From: Mantamonas sphyraenae
Lineage: Eukaryota > CRuMs > Mantamonadidae
Reading direction: 5' to 3'
Length of the DNA: 64,000 nt
NCBI GenBank assembly: GCA_026936335.1
Contig: JAPMXV010000046.1
Coordinates: 372,001-436,000 of the forward strand
Shown: positions 52,001-61,007 of the stretch, in pieces
How the letters are laid out: every line of letters starts with the position of its first letter
How positions within the stretch are numbered: the stretch's first letter is position 1
Position numbers and translations under genes: made by a program
The notes under the pieces: model-generated
Databases searched by the model: none
What the model saw: the letters and a program-made list of their open reading frames with translations, nothing else
Told to the model about the DNA's origin: nothing

Positions 52001-54879
52001 ACGATTCCCTTGCGCAGACGCGCTTGGACATGTACACCGCGTCGGACAACTACGCCACCCTCAAGCCCCTTTCCGTGGCCAACCGTGGCTTCGGTGAGGG
52101 ATCGGCAGAGTATGTGAACCCGAGTGGCCTGGTGACGACGATGGCCGGCCAGCTGCTGGTCATGGACAAGGGCAACTCACGTGTGCAGATGCTCAACATG
52201 ACCACGGGCGAGTGGCAGAACCAGCGAACCTTTACGACGAGCGCAGACACTGTGACCGGTGTGCGCCGCCTGCCCATGACCTACAGCGAGACTCGCAAGG
52301 AAGCGTTTTTCTTTGTGGACAACACGACGCCGTCGACGTTCAAGACGCGCACCCTGTTCAAGCTCGCGCTGCCGTGCAACACCAACTTTTATGGCGCTGA
52401 ATGCAGCCCGTGCCGTGACACGACGTGTGGCGGCCGTGGCTCGTGCGACGATGGACGCACAGGCACAGGCGGCTGCAAGTGCTCGCCCGAGACGCTGTAC
52501 ACCGGCGCCACGTGCGAGGCATGCACAGCCGGCAACTACAAGCCCAACGTGAACGAGAACACGTGTGTGGCCTGCGCTGCCGGCCGCTACGTCAACAGCC
52601 AGGGCGCGTGCGTCCCTTGCCTGGCGGGTACCTTTGGAGCCTTCCAGGGCCAGACTGTGTGCGACAACTGCGTGCCCGGCACGTACGCCACAGGCGGCGC
52701 CACGGCATGCACCGAATGCGAGCTGGGCAAGTTCAACAACGGTTCGGCACAGACCACGTGCCAGGATTGCGAGGTGGGTTTCTTCCAGAACGCACGTCGC
52801 TCGCTGCAGTGCAACCCGTGCCCGGAGGGCCAGATTGCCACCGCCAAGGGTCTGAGCCAGTGCTCTCCGTGCGTGACGAGCAAGACCAACGATCCCGCAC
52901 GCACCTCGTGCATCTGCAGGCCGCTGTTCTTTGAGCAGAAGCCTGGAGATCGCGACTGCAAGAGCTGCGAGACGGAGCTGCCCAACGCCATCTGCCGCGG
53001 TGGCAACGACATCGTGCCGCGCGCAGGCTTCTGGAGTGCCTTTGCAGGCTCGACGACGATCTACGATTGCGCAGGCGTCGTGGGCTGCGACGGCACGCAG
53101 GGCGCCATCGGCTCCAAGTGCTCCGAGGATGGCTACGAAGGACCCAAGTGCTCTGTGTGCTCGCCTGGTTACCAGAAGGAGGGTGTGCGTTGCACAAAGT
53201 GCCCCGAAGGAGGCAGCTCCGAGGTGACGATTGCTGCCCTGATCATCCTGCTGCTGGTGGGTCTGTTCCTCCTCTTCCGCCAGAAGGGCGGCAAGGGCTC
53301 GATCCTCAAGGTGAAGATTCTGATTGGTTTCCTGCAGATGCTGAACCAGTTTACAGAGACGTACGACGTGGCGTGGCCCGAGAGCTTCAAGCGACTGAGC
53401 AACGCGATGAGCTTCGTCAACTTTAACATTGTGAGCATCAGCTCGTTCGACTGCACCAACGGCAAGCCCCTCACCTTCTACGCAGGTCTGGAGTTTTACA
53501 TGGCGCTGCCGCCTGTGTTCCTGGTGACCATGGTGGTTGTGTGGCTTGTGATGCGCGGCATGAAGAAGGCCAAGGGCGCCACGCCCGAGGAGATCTCCGA
53601 GTGGGACAGCATGTGCATCAAGAACGCAAGTGTGGTGCTGCTGTTCCTGTACCCGGGCATCAGCCAGAAGATGCTGCAGACGTTCAAGTGCTCCGAAGTG
53701 GAAGGGAGGATTCTGCTGGATTTCGACTACCGCGAAGAGTGCTGGAACGAACGCCATTTGGGCTACGTGGGCCTGGCCGTGGTGGGTATCCTTGCATACA
53801 TCATCGGCATCCCGATTGCGTTTGCCCTGCTGCTGAAGAAGAACTCGCACCAGCTGGACGCGCCCAAGATCCGCGAGCGCTACGGCTTCCTGTACATCGG
53901 CTACAGCCCTGTGCGCTACTACTGGGAGCTTGTGGAAATGACACGCAAGCTGATCATTGCCTCTGTGCTTGTGTTTGTGGCGCGCGGTCTGCCGTCGCAG
54001 CTTGTGGTGGGCATGATTGTGAACCTGTTTGCGCTGCTGCTGCACGAACGCTTCCAGCCGTATGAGGCCAAGAGCAACCACGATCTGCAGTACAACGCGC
54101 TGCTGCAGCTGTTTATGACACTGTTTGCGGGTCTGCTGCTCAAGGTGCAGATCAGCAAGGAACCGGCGGACATTGCGCTGTTTGGCTTCCTGCTGGTGTT
54201 CCTGAACTGCTTTGTGGTGTTTATGGCAATGGTGCAGGTTGTGCTTCAGTTCAAGAAGAAGTACGACAAGATGCTGGAGCAGAACCCCAGCATGAAGGAC
54301 AAGGGCAAGCTGTGGGCGAACCTGATGGTTGCGCTGACGCAGACGGCGGCCGACGGCATGGAGGACGAGGAGGAGGAGGACGGTGGTGAGGAGGGCGAGA
54401 AGAAGGGCAAGAGCATCGAGCTCGGCGAGCTGAAGATCACGCAGAAGGAGGAGGACGAGGATGAGGAGGAGGAGGAGGAGGACGCTGTGGATCGCGAGGA
54501 GGAGGACGAGGAGGATGAGGCCGGCTTGAAGGGCAAGAAGAAGAAGAAGAAGGGTCATGGTCATCATGATGACCATGATGATGACGAGGATGACGAGGAG
54601 CATGAGCACGACGAGAAGGAGGAGGAGGCTGCCAAGAAGGAGCAGGAGAAGGAGAGGAAGGAGGCGGAGAAGGAGGAGGAGAAGATGAAGGAGTTGGAGC
54701 AGGGCGATGCGAGCAACAGGATGGAGGATGTGTTGCTGGACGAGGAGAAGAAGGCGCGGGAGGAGGCCAAGAAGAAGAAGGAGGAAGCCAAGAAGGCCGA
54801 AGAGGAGGCGGAGGTTGAAGAGGAGGAGGATGAGGAGGAGGAGGAGGAGGAGAAGAAGGAAAAGAAGGAGGAGAAGTGA
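49056..54879 (+). CDS. Giant receptor-like protein: signal peptide, NHL-type propeller, EGF and GCC2/GCC3 Cys repeats, 8-9 TM, acidic tail
   Basis: Exons 49056-49128 and 49742-54879, intron 49129-49741 (613 nt, GTAAGA..CAG), 1736 residues. The first exon codes a signal peptide (MTMQKIRVSMVVAALLCALA) and little else. The ectodomain has propeller-like repeats (LLNPRGLTADNEGTLYVADT; NPSGLVTTMAGQLLVMDKGN), an EGF-like module (NPCSGRGTCSAISGQCACN) near residue 475, and a second near 920 (CGGRGSCDDGRTGTGGCKC). Ephrin-receptor-like GCC2/GCC3 repeats follow (CVPCLAGTFGAFQGQTVC; CNPCPEGQIATAKGLSQC). Membrane helices start near 1183 (VTIAALIILLLVGLFLLF) and run to 1500, including LGYVGLAVVGILAYIIGIP and IALFGFLLVFLNCFVVF. 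The cytosolic tail of about 220 residues is almost only Glu, Asp and Lys. It is probably a surface receptor or adhesion protein. Codons are more uniformly C/G-ending than in neighbouring genes, suggesting high expression. Confidence 0.85.
49129..49741 (+). other. 613-nt first intron of the receptor-like gene
   Basis: The longest intron in the window, with GTAAGA donor and AACAG acceptor. Short chance frames exist but none has domains, start context or low-complexity bias like real genes here. It may hold transcriptional control elements; none was recognised. Confidence 0.7.
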
Positions 54880-54911
54880 GAGATTGTTTGAATGGAGATT
54901 GGAGATCAAAA

Positions 54912-55301
54912 CGATGAGATTCGTTGTCCGTGGTGATCGCAGAGATGGATTCTGTTGCGTGGATGGTGTCTGTTTGCTTGAGGGAGTAGGAACTGACGTA
55001 CGTGAGGGCTTCCAAGTCGAGCACGGCAGCAAAAGCAGGGTGCCGGGCGCGCACCGTGTGGTCTGCGCAGATTTGGATGCGGTAGCCTGTGTCGGGGTCC
55101 GTGTGGAAGAAGAAGCCTTGGGGTTCCTTCTCAAAGACGTGGGGAAAGACTGGGGGCGGGGAGGGTGAGCGGGAGGCGATTCGGGAAGTAACGGAACGGG
55201 AATCGCTCACCTTGCTCGTTCAAGATGTCCGCCGTCTCTGGGTCTCCAAAGCGGATGGCCAACGGCGGAAGTGTGAACGGGGTTGGGTCGGAGGTGGACA
55301 T
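54912..55301 (-). CDS. Small unknown protein, 3' end uncertain
   Basis: Exon 1 is 55301-55211 and exon 2 starts at 55149; intron 55150-55210 (GTGAGC..CAG, 61 nt). The joined protein begins MSTSDPTPFTLPPLAIRFGD, then ETADILNEQVFPHVFEKEPQ, GFFFHTDPDTGYRIQICADH and HPAFAAVLDLEALTYVSSYS. It reads as a real compact protein of about 110-130 residues. In this frame no stop occurs before the antisense side of the receptor tail; a TGA in another frame lies near 54912, so one base may be missing, or another splice is used. Family unknown. It is head-to-head with biotin ligase (86 nt), and convergent with and nearly touching the receptor gene. Confidence 0.45.
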
Positions 55302-55387
55302 TGCAGTGCTGTGTTACAGTACTGTTATCTGGGGGGGCCGGCGCGGTGGGTGCGGCAAGAAAACTTTTCTGGATTCGCATTCTTGGG
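55302..55387. promoter_or_regulatory. 86-nt divergent region upstream of biotin-protein ligase
   Basis: Contains GGGGGGGCCGGCGCGG and a TTACAGTACTGTTA near-palindrome at about 55314-55327. Both adjacent starts face away from it. Confidence 0.35.
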
Positions 55388-56476
55388 ATGCTTGTGTTTG
55401 CTCGCTCGGCAAAGCAGCTGGCTGCTGTGGAAGAGGCGTTGGTGGAGTGTGCATTTTCGGTGGGAGGCGGACATGTGGTGGAGGACGGGAGGGAAGCGGA
55501 GGTGGAGGTCGGGGAGTACGAAGGAGAAGTGGACGTGAAGGCGCTGTTGGAGGTGATGGGGACAGAGGCAAGTGTGGGAATGCCGCTTGTGTACACGGCG
55601 GATATCTCGTCGACGCAGGAGGTGCTGTACGAGCACAACGAGTTGTTCCCGGCCAACACGGTTGTGCTGGCAGACACGCAGACCAAGGGCAAGGGCAGAG
55701 GGGACAACGTGTGGACGTCGCCTGCAGGGTGTCTGATGTTCTCGTTCAAGCTGCGGGTGGAAAAGGCGTCGCTGCTGACACATGTGCAGTATCTGGTGAG
55801 CCTGGCTCTTGTGCGCGCGGTCAAGTCGTACGACGCATACGGGGTGCTGCCGGTGAAGCTAAAGTGGCCGAATGACATTTATGCGGACGGGAAGAAGCTG
55901 GGCGGGATTCTGTGCCAGGCGCAGAGTAGCAGCGGCGGCGGGCGTGCGTTTGATGTGACGGTGGGCGTCGGGGTCAATGTGTCCAACACGGAACCGAAGG
56001 AGTCGATCTCGCTGCACAAGCTGGCGCGGGCGTCTGGGGCGAGGGAGATGGGCGAGGGTGCACGCGGGTTGGGCAGTCTGGTGGAGGAGGACGGGGACGG
56101 GGAGGGAAAAGTCTCCGGGTCGTCGTCGTCGTCGTCGTCGTCGATTTTGACCCGGGCGCAGCTGGGGCTGGTGTCGAGGGAGTATGTGTTGGGTACGTTC
56201 CTGAAGGAGTTTTCCGGGATGTATGCGCAGTTTAGCGAGGGGGAAGGCGGGTTTGAACCGTTTCTGGAGGAGTACTTGGAGGCGTGGCTGCACAGCGGGC
56301 AGGAGGTGACACTGCAGGGGGACGGGGAGGGGACGGTGGACGGGGAAAAGGTGACCATTGTGGGCCTGGACAAGGATGGGTTTCTGCTGGCGTGTGACGC
56401 AGATGGGAAGGAGGTGACGCTGCACCCGGATGGGAACCGGCTGGACTTTTTCAAGGGACTGGTGAGAAAGCGATGA
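55388..56476 (+). CDS. HLCS: Biotin-protein ligase (holocarboxylase synthetase)
   Basis: Single exon, 362 residues. It activates biotin with ATP to biotinyl-5'-AMP and transfers it to carboxylase lysines. The catalytic BPL/LplA domain shows TADISSTQEVLYEH, the biotinyl-AMP loop KGKGRGDNVWTSPAGCLMFS, LPVKLKWPNDIYADGKKLGG with the catalytic Lys, and VTVGVGVNVSNTEPKESISL. The C-terminal SH3-like domain has GEGTVDGEKVTIVGLDKDGF. About 75 residues precede the catalytic domain, far shorter than the long N-terminal extension of animal and yeast enzymes. A Gly/Ser loop with about seven serines (56117-56140) is inserted after the catalytic core. Its stop is only 6 nt from that of the 7-TM gene on the other strand. 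Confidence 0.92.
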   Translation: MLVFARSAKQLAAVEEALVECAFSVGGGHVVEDGREAEVEVGEYEGEVDVKALLEVMGTEASVGMPLVYTADISSTQEVLYEHNELFPANTVVLADTQTKGKGRGDNVWTSPAGCLMFSFKLRVEKASLLTHVQYLVSLALVRAVKSYDAYGVLPVKLKWPNDIYADGKKLGGILCQAQSSSGGGRAFDVTVGVGVNVSNTEPKESISLHKLARASGAREMGEGARGLGSLVEEDGDGEGKVSGSSSSSSSSILTRAQLGLVSREYVLGTFLKEFSGMYAQFSEGEGGFEPFLEEYLEAWLHSGQEVTLQGDGEGTVDGEKVTIVGLDKDGFLLACDADGKEVTLHPDGNRLDFFKGLVRKR

Positions 56477-56482
56477 TGATTT

Positions 56483-57628
56483 TTAGAGAGTGGGCTGGGC
56501 GCCAGTGAGCTGCGAGGCGGTGAATGTGGCGAGGAACAGGGAATACAGGGCTCTGAGAGCGAAATCTGGGCTGATGGTGAAGCCACCGATGCTCCATCCG
56601 ACAGTTGGAACCGCGGTGAGGTACTGGACGAGCTCGTGATTGGAGGTGTTGGGCTGGGATGTGACGGCGGCGTGGACGAAGCTGTCGATGGCGGCCGTGC
56701 GCATGCGGTTGCAGACACCGGTGACGCGGGCCGAACTGACAAGGAAGGTGGTGATGATGACGTAGGACGGAGCCAGGTTGGAAAGGACGTGCGTGAGTGA
56801 GAGGGGCGTGCCTTTCACAAGTGCACGGAACAGGGCAAAGATGAGGGTGGCGGTGACAAGAACAAAGATGAGAATCACTGGGCCCGTGGTGACGCGATTG
56901 ACCCAGACGGATGCGTTGCGGAAGTCCCAGTGGAGTCCCATCTTTTCGCTGCCGTCGAGGTCGGGGCGGAGGAGGCGCTGCTCGACGATGAGGGCGTGAC
57001 GTCGTGCCAGATCTGTGCAGAGGAGATGGAGGGAGATTGCGACGGCACTGTGGATGGAGAGTAAGAAGGATCTGACAAACGCAGCCGGTGTCAGAGAGTC
57101 AAACGCTACGTTTAGAGGCACCAGGGCGAGGGACACGGTGCTGTAGGCACAGCACCAGCGGAGAGCGGCGTGGATGGAATCTCGCGGAAGTTGGTTGTGG
57201 TAGTGGTGGAGAATGATGAACAGGCGACTCATTGAGGCGCGGGTCAAAAGGAAGAAACCATTGATGAGTAGCAGGTCGAGAAACAGGACGATAAAGCTTG
57301 AATCACGGCTGGAGGGAGTGAGGTCGAGGATGCAGATGGCGACGGTGTACGTGAGGAGGACGGTGATGGACCAACCAAGGTGGAACGGTTGGGTTTTCGG
57401 GGGGAGGACGTGGGCGGTGATGTTTTGGAGGATGTCGGACAGGTCCATGCGTATATACTTGGTGTCGACGGGCTCCTGAGATGGGTCGGTGTGTGTGAAG
57501 CAGCCGGAGAGTGCAGCCATGAGGTGGACGGGGAGGAGAAACGGCGAGCGGAGGAGGGCCTGGGCGTCGTCCAGGGGGATGGTGGGCGGGGAGGAGGAGC
57601 GGGGTTGGGAGAGAAGGGGGTTTTGCAT
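56483..57628 (-). CDS. 7-TM membrane protein, unknown (possibly gustatory-receptor-like)
   Basis: Single exon, 381 residues. After a hydrophilic N-terminus of about 80 residues come seven hydrophobic segments: WSITVLLTYTVAICILDL, FIVLFLDLLLINGFFLLT, WCCAYSTVSLALVPLNVAF, FLLSIHSAVAISLHLLC, GPVILIFVLVTATLIFALF, LAPSYVIITTFLVSSARV and ALYSLFLATFTASQLTGA. A cytosolic loop of about 40 residues lies between segments four and five. Seven TMs, a cytosolic N-terminus by the positive-inside rule, a very short C-terminus and an aromatic/Thr last helix recall the gustatory-receptor-like (GRL) superfamily reported from some protists, but no diagnostic motif is exact, so this is only a suggestion. No GPCR-type E/DRY or NPxxY motif is seen. 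Confidence 0.7.
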   Translation of the reverse strand: MQNPLLSQPRSSSPPTIPLDDAQALLRSPFLLPVHLMAALSGCFTHTDPSQEPVDTKYIRMDLSDILQNITAHVLPPKTQPFHLGWSITVLLTYTVAICILDLTPSSRDSSFIVLFLDLLLINGFFLLTRASMSRLFIILHHYHNQLPRDSIHAALRWCCAYSTVSLALVPLNVAFDSLTPAAFVRSFLLSIHSAVAISLHLLCTDLARRHALIVEQRLLRPDLDGSEKMGLHWDFRNASVWVNRVTTGPVILIFVLVTATLIFALFRALVKGTPLSLTHVLSNLAPSYVIITTFLVSSARVTGVCNRMRTAAIDSFVHAAVTSQPNTSNHELVQYLTAVPTVGWSIGGFTISPDFALRALYSLFLATFTASQLTGAQPTL

Positions 57629-58171
57629 GGTGGATGGGGGAGGCGGGGAAGGGGAGTGGAGGGCGGGGGGGAAGGTAGATTTGGGGGGCCCGGGGCGGGG
57701 GGCGACAACGTCGGCCGTTGAGGACCATGTTGGGGTACGACGTCCCTCAGGCGCTTACAGCAATGGATTTCCGCTCAGGTTGTTGAGAGTGAAGTGTGGG
57801 CGTGCGCGTGGGACTCGAACTCGGTGTGGGGGTGGACGGGGAGAAAAACGAGGCAAAATCATCTGAGAACGTTTGTAGTAGGCAACTTGTGGGGTTGGAT
57901 GGTGAACCCGTGGGGTATGGTCTGCAGGGGACCTGGTGGATTGGGTAGCAAGCGTGACTCAAGGAAAAGAGGAGATCGGAAGCGGGTGTTCTTGACCGAA
58001 TTGTTGGAATGGCTGACAGGGTGGACAAGGATGCACAGGAGGGCACCCCAGGGTGGTGCTGGAGCTGCGGGAGCGTGGTGTGTGCAGTCTATGTGGGTGG
58101 ATTTGGGCGAGGAACGGAGCCTAGTGGCAGAGCGCGGAATGAAGCAACGCACGTGTAGTGGGGTAGACTGC
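57629..58171. other. Intergenic, 543 nt, nothing recognised
   Basis: Very G-rich on the + strand (GGGGGGCCCGGGGCGGGGGG near 57686). I see no gene: the open frames are Arg/Gly/Trp-rich chance products. A TTCGAGTCCC on the - strand near 57802 resembles a tRNA T-loop, but no stems form. Confidence 0.6.
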
Positions 58172-58990
58172 AGGTGGACAGATTGTGAACAGAGATTGGG
58201 TGTGTGTGTGCTGTGAAGGCGGGATGTGAAGGCGGGAAAGAAGTGGCTGCTCCTTGTCCTCTGTGTGCGGGGATGCATCCAACGCATATTGCACACACGT
58301 ACAGTTCAGAACATTCATAGGGTAGGGAGGGCAGGGGTATCGGGGACTTGTGCACGTGTGTGGGTGGGATAGAGGGAGACGCGGAACCGGGAGGGTACTG
58401 ACTCATGGAATCGAAGAAGTATGAGCTTAAACGAAGATGAATGGGTGGAATTGTTGCAGAGCGGGGACCATGGGCAGATTGTGGAAGCTTTGGAGGCGGA
58501 GGGAACGGTGAGTTGGCGGAAAGAAATCGAGAGGGAGTTTTGGTTGATCGTCGCACAAGGGGAAGGGAAGGAGGGATGGGGGTAGGGTGGATGTGATGGT
58601 GAGTACGCAGGGTGGAACGCGTGTTGACACAACACACACAGAAATTGGACGTTCACAGCAGTGACCTGGGAGACAAAGAAGCAGTGGCACTTGCGCGGGC
58701 ACTCGCTCAGAACGGCAGCTTGCAGACACTGATCCTCGACAGCAACAGGATCGAGGCAGAAGGGGCCGCAGCACTGGCGCAGGCACTGAGTGAGAACAGC
58801 AGCTTGCAGACACTGAGTCTCTGGGACAACAGCCTCGGGGACAAAGGAGTTGCGGCACTGGCACAAGGACTGGGCGAGAACAGCAGCTTGCAGACACTAC
58901 ACCTCGGAAACAACAGCATCGGGGCAGAAGGCGCAGCAGCACTGGGGCAGGCACTGAGTGAGAACAGCAGCTTGCAGAGACTGGACCTCG
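58172..58990 (+). repeat. Tandem duplication, copy 1 (upstream region, exon 1, intron and first LRRs)
   Basis: Near-identical to 60179-61007, 2017 nt downstream measured at the start codons. It covers about 250 nt upstream, exon 1, the intron (134 nt in both, about one substitution) and the first four to five LRRs. The start is marked by GGTGGACAGATTGTGAACAG in both. Confidence 0.85.
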
Positions 58991-60048
58991 GCGACAATAG
59001 CATCGGGGCAGAAGGCGCAGCAGCTCTGGGGCAGGGACTGAGCGAGAACAGCAGATTGCAGATACTGGTGCTCGGAACCAACAGCATCGGTCCAAAAGGA
59101 GCAGCAGCACTGGCGCAGGCACTGAGTGAGAACAGCAGCTTGCTGACACTGTACCTTGCCTGGAACAACTTTGGGGACAAAGGCGCAACAGCCCTGCGGC
59201 AGGGGCTGAGTGAGAACAGCAGCTTGCAGATGCTGTACCTCGGCTACAACAGCATCGGAGACGAAGGAGCAGCAGCACTTGCACAGGCACTGACTGAGAA
59301 CAACAGCTTGCAGACACTGAGTCTCCGTATCAACGAAATCGGGGACGAAGGAGCAGCCGCACTGGGGCAGGCACTGAGTGGGTTGCGCAGCTTGCAGACA
59401 CTCGACCTCGAGTGCAACAACATTGGCAACGAAGGAGCAGCAGCACTGGCTCAGGTACTTGGGGAGAACAGTAGCTTGCAGACTTTGTACCTCGACAGCA
59501 ACAACATCGGTGACGAAGGAGAAGCATCATTGGTGCAGGCAATGGAAGGCAATCGGTCGTGCTGGAGCATCGACGTCGCTGACAACGATGCGTTGCAGTC
59601 GCTGTTGGAGAGGAACCGGGATCAGCATGTGGAGTTTGTGGAGTGTGGGGAGGTGGAGACGATGAGAGAGTTGATGGAGTGGGGTGTGCCTGTGGACACG
59701 TTTGCAGGGGAAGGTGGGACGATGACTGCGCTGGAGAGAGCAGTGAAGCGAGGGGATGAGAGGATTGTGGAGGTGTTGCGGGAGTGGGGAGCGCAGCCGA
59801 GGAAGCAAACGGTGGACATGGTGAGGAGGGTAGGGTGGAGGAAGGAGTGGCATTGGATTGGATGGGGTGGGCAGGTGGATGAGGCGATGGAGGTGGCGTT
59901 GGTGATGAATGGGGAGGAGAGGGAGGTGATGTTTCAGTGTGGAGGGATGGAGGAGTATGTGGAGGAGGGAGGGTGGGGAGGGTGGGTGACAATGCCAGAT
60001 GAGGTGATGGAGAGGGTGGTTGAGTGGATGGGGAGGGGTGCGGAATGA
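58421..60048 (+). CDS. LRR (ribonuclease-inhibitor type) - ankyrin protein 1
   Basis: Exons 58421-58507 and 58642-60048, intron 58508-58641 (GTGAGT..CAG), 497 residues. Exon 1 codes MSLNEDEWVELLQSGDHGQI, an amphipathic helix. About 11 leucine-rich repeats of 28 residues follow, of the NLRC3/RI type with consensus L-x-L-x-x-N-S-I-G-A-E-G-A-A-A-L and SENSSLQTL. After the cap (GNRSCWSIDV) come two ankyrin-like helices (EFVECGEVETMRELMEWGVP; ALERAVKRGDERIVEVLREW) and a Trp/Gly-rich end. No NACHT, kinase, TIR or TM segment is present, so this is a scaffold or recognition protein rather than a full NLR. The 84-bp repeat units are very alike at DNA level, pointing to recent expansion or gene conversion. 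Confidence 0.85.
58672..59530 (+). repeat. 84-bp tandem repeats coding LRRs (copy 1)
   Basis: About ten units with the shared core GAGAACAGCAGCTTGCAGAC spaced 84 nt apart. Confidence 0.9.
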
Positions 60049-60437
60049 AGGGGTGGTTCATTCGAGGCGCTGGCGTTTGGAGGATGAGGACGAGGAGTGG
60101 GCAGGAGGCGTGGTGGAGCCCACAGGGGTGGTGGAACGCCGTCCTACTGTGGATGGTGGCTTAGTGGGGTTAAATGAAGGTGGACAGATTGTGAACAGAG
60201 ATTGGGTGTGTGTGTGCTGTGAACGCGGGATGTGAAGGCGGGAAAGGAGTGGCTGCCTCATGTCCTCTGTGCGGGGGTGCATCCAACGCATATTGCACGC
60301 ACGTACAGTTCAGAACATTCATAGGGTAGGGAAGAGCGGGGGTATCGGGGACTTGTGCACGTGTGTGGGTGGGATAGAGAGAGACGCGGAGGAATGGGAG
60401 GAACCGGGAGGGCACTGACTCATGGAATCGAAGAAGT
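60049..60437. other. Intergenic 389 nt between the LRR genes, with a relic of a gene end
   Basis: 60179-60437 is the duplicated upstream region. 60058-60175 reads on the - strand as ...SSSSSSKRQRLE then TGA, matching the end of the repeat-module gene at 62743, so it is probably a 3' fragment of a former copy of that neighbour. Confidence 0.6.
60058..60175 (-). pseudogene. Relic of the C-terminus of the repeat-module gene
   Basis: The - strand ends TCCAAACGCCAGCGCCTCGA followed by ATGA; 62743-62765 has TCCAACGCCAACGCCTCGA followed by ATGA. The surrounding Ser-rich coding pattern also matches. No start or upstream domain of that gene remains here. Confidence 0.55.
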
Positions 60438-61007
60438 ATGAGCTTAAACGAAGATGAATGGGTGGAATTGTTGCAGAGCGGGGACCATGGGCAGATTGTG
60501 GAAGCTTTGGAGGCGGAGGGAACGGTGAGTTGGCGGAAAGAAATCGAGAGGGAGTTTTGGTTGATCGTCGCACAAGGGGAAGGGAAGGAGGGATGGGGGT
60601 AGGGTGGATGTGATGGTGAGTACGCAGGGTGGAACGTGTGTTGACACAACACACACAGAAATTGGACGTTCGAAGTACTGAGCTGGGAGACAAAGAAGCA
60701 GTGGCACTTGCGCGGGCACTCGCTCAGAACGGCAGCTTGCAGACACTGATCCTCGACAGCAACAGGATCGAGGCAGAAGGGGCAGCAGCACTGGCGCAGG
60801 CACTGAGTGAGAACAGCAGCTTGCAGACACTGAGTCTCTGGGACAACAGCCTCGGGGACAAAGGAGTTGCGGCACTGGCACAGGGACTGGGCGAGAACAG
60901 CAGCTTGCAGACACTACACCTCGGAAACAACAGCATCGGGGCAGAAGGCGCAGCAGCTCTGGGGCAGGGACTGAGTGAGAACAGCAGGTTGCAGACACTG
61001 GACCTCG
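60179..61007 (+). repeat. Tandem duplication, copy 2
   Basis: Counterpart of 58172-58990; small indels (for example GAGGAATGGGAG inserted at about 60387) and scattered substitutions separate them. Confidence 0.85.

Noticed and set aside
52177-55134. - strand 985-codon frame opposite the receptor gene
   Set aside because: Antisense of EGF/TM/acidic-tail coding sequence with strong homology on the + strand. Only the first part upstream of 54912 belongs to a real small gene, in another frame.
57780-57830. tRNA-like T-loop (TTCGAGTCCC on the - strand)
   Set aside because: Flanking five-base arms do not pair, and no acceptor, D or anticodon stems could be drawn.
57794-58216. + strand frame of 140 codons upstream of LRR copy 1
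   Set aside because: Trp/Arg/Gly-rich with no recognisable pattern, and only partly within the duplicated segment, where copy 2 does not preserve it.
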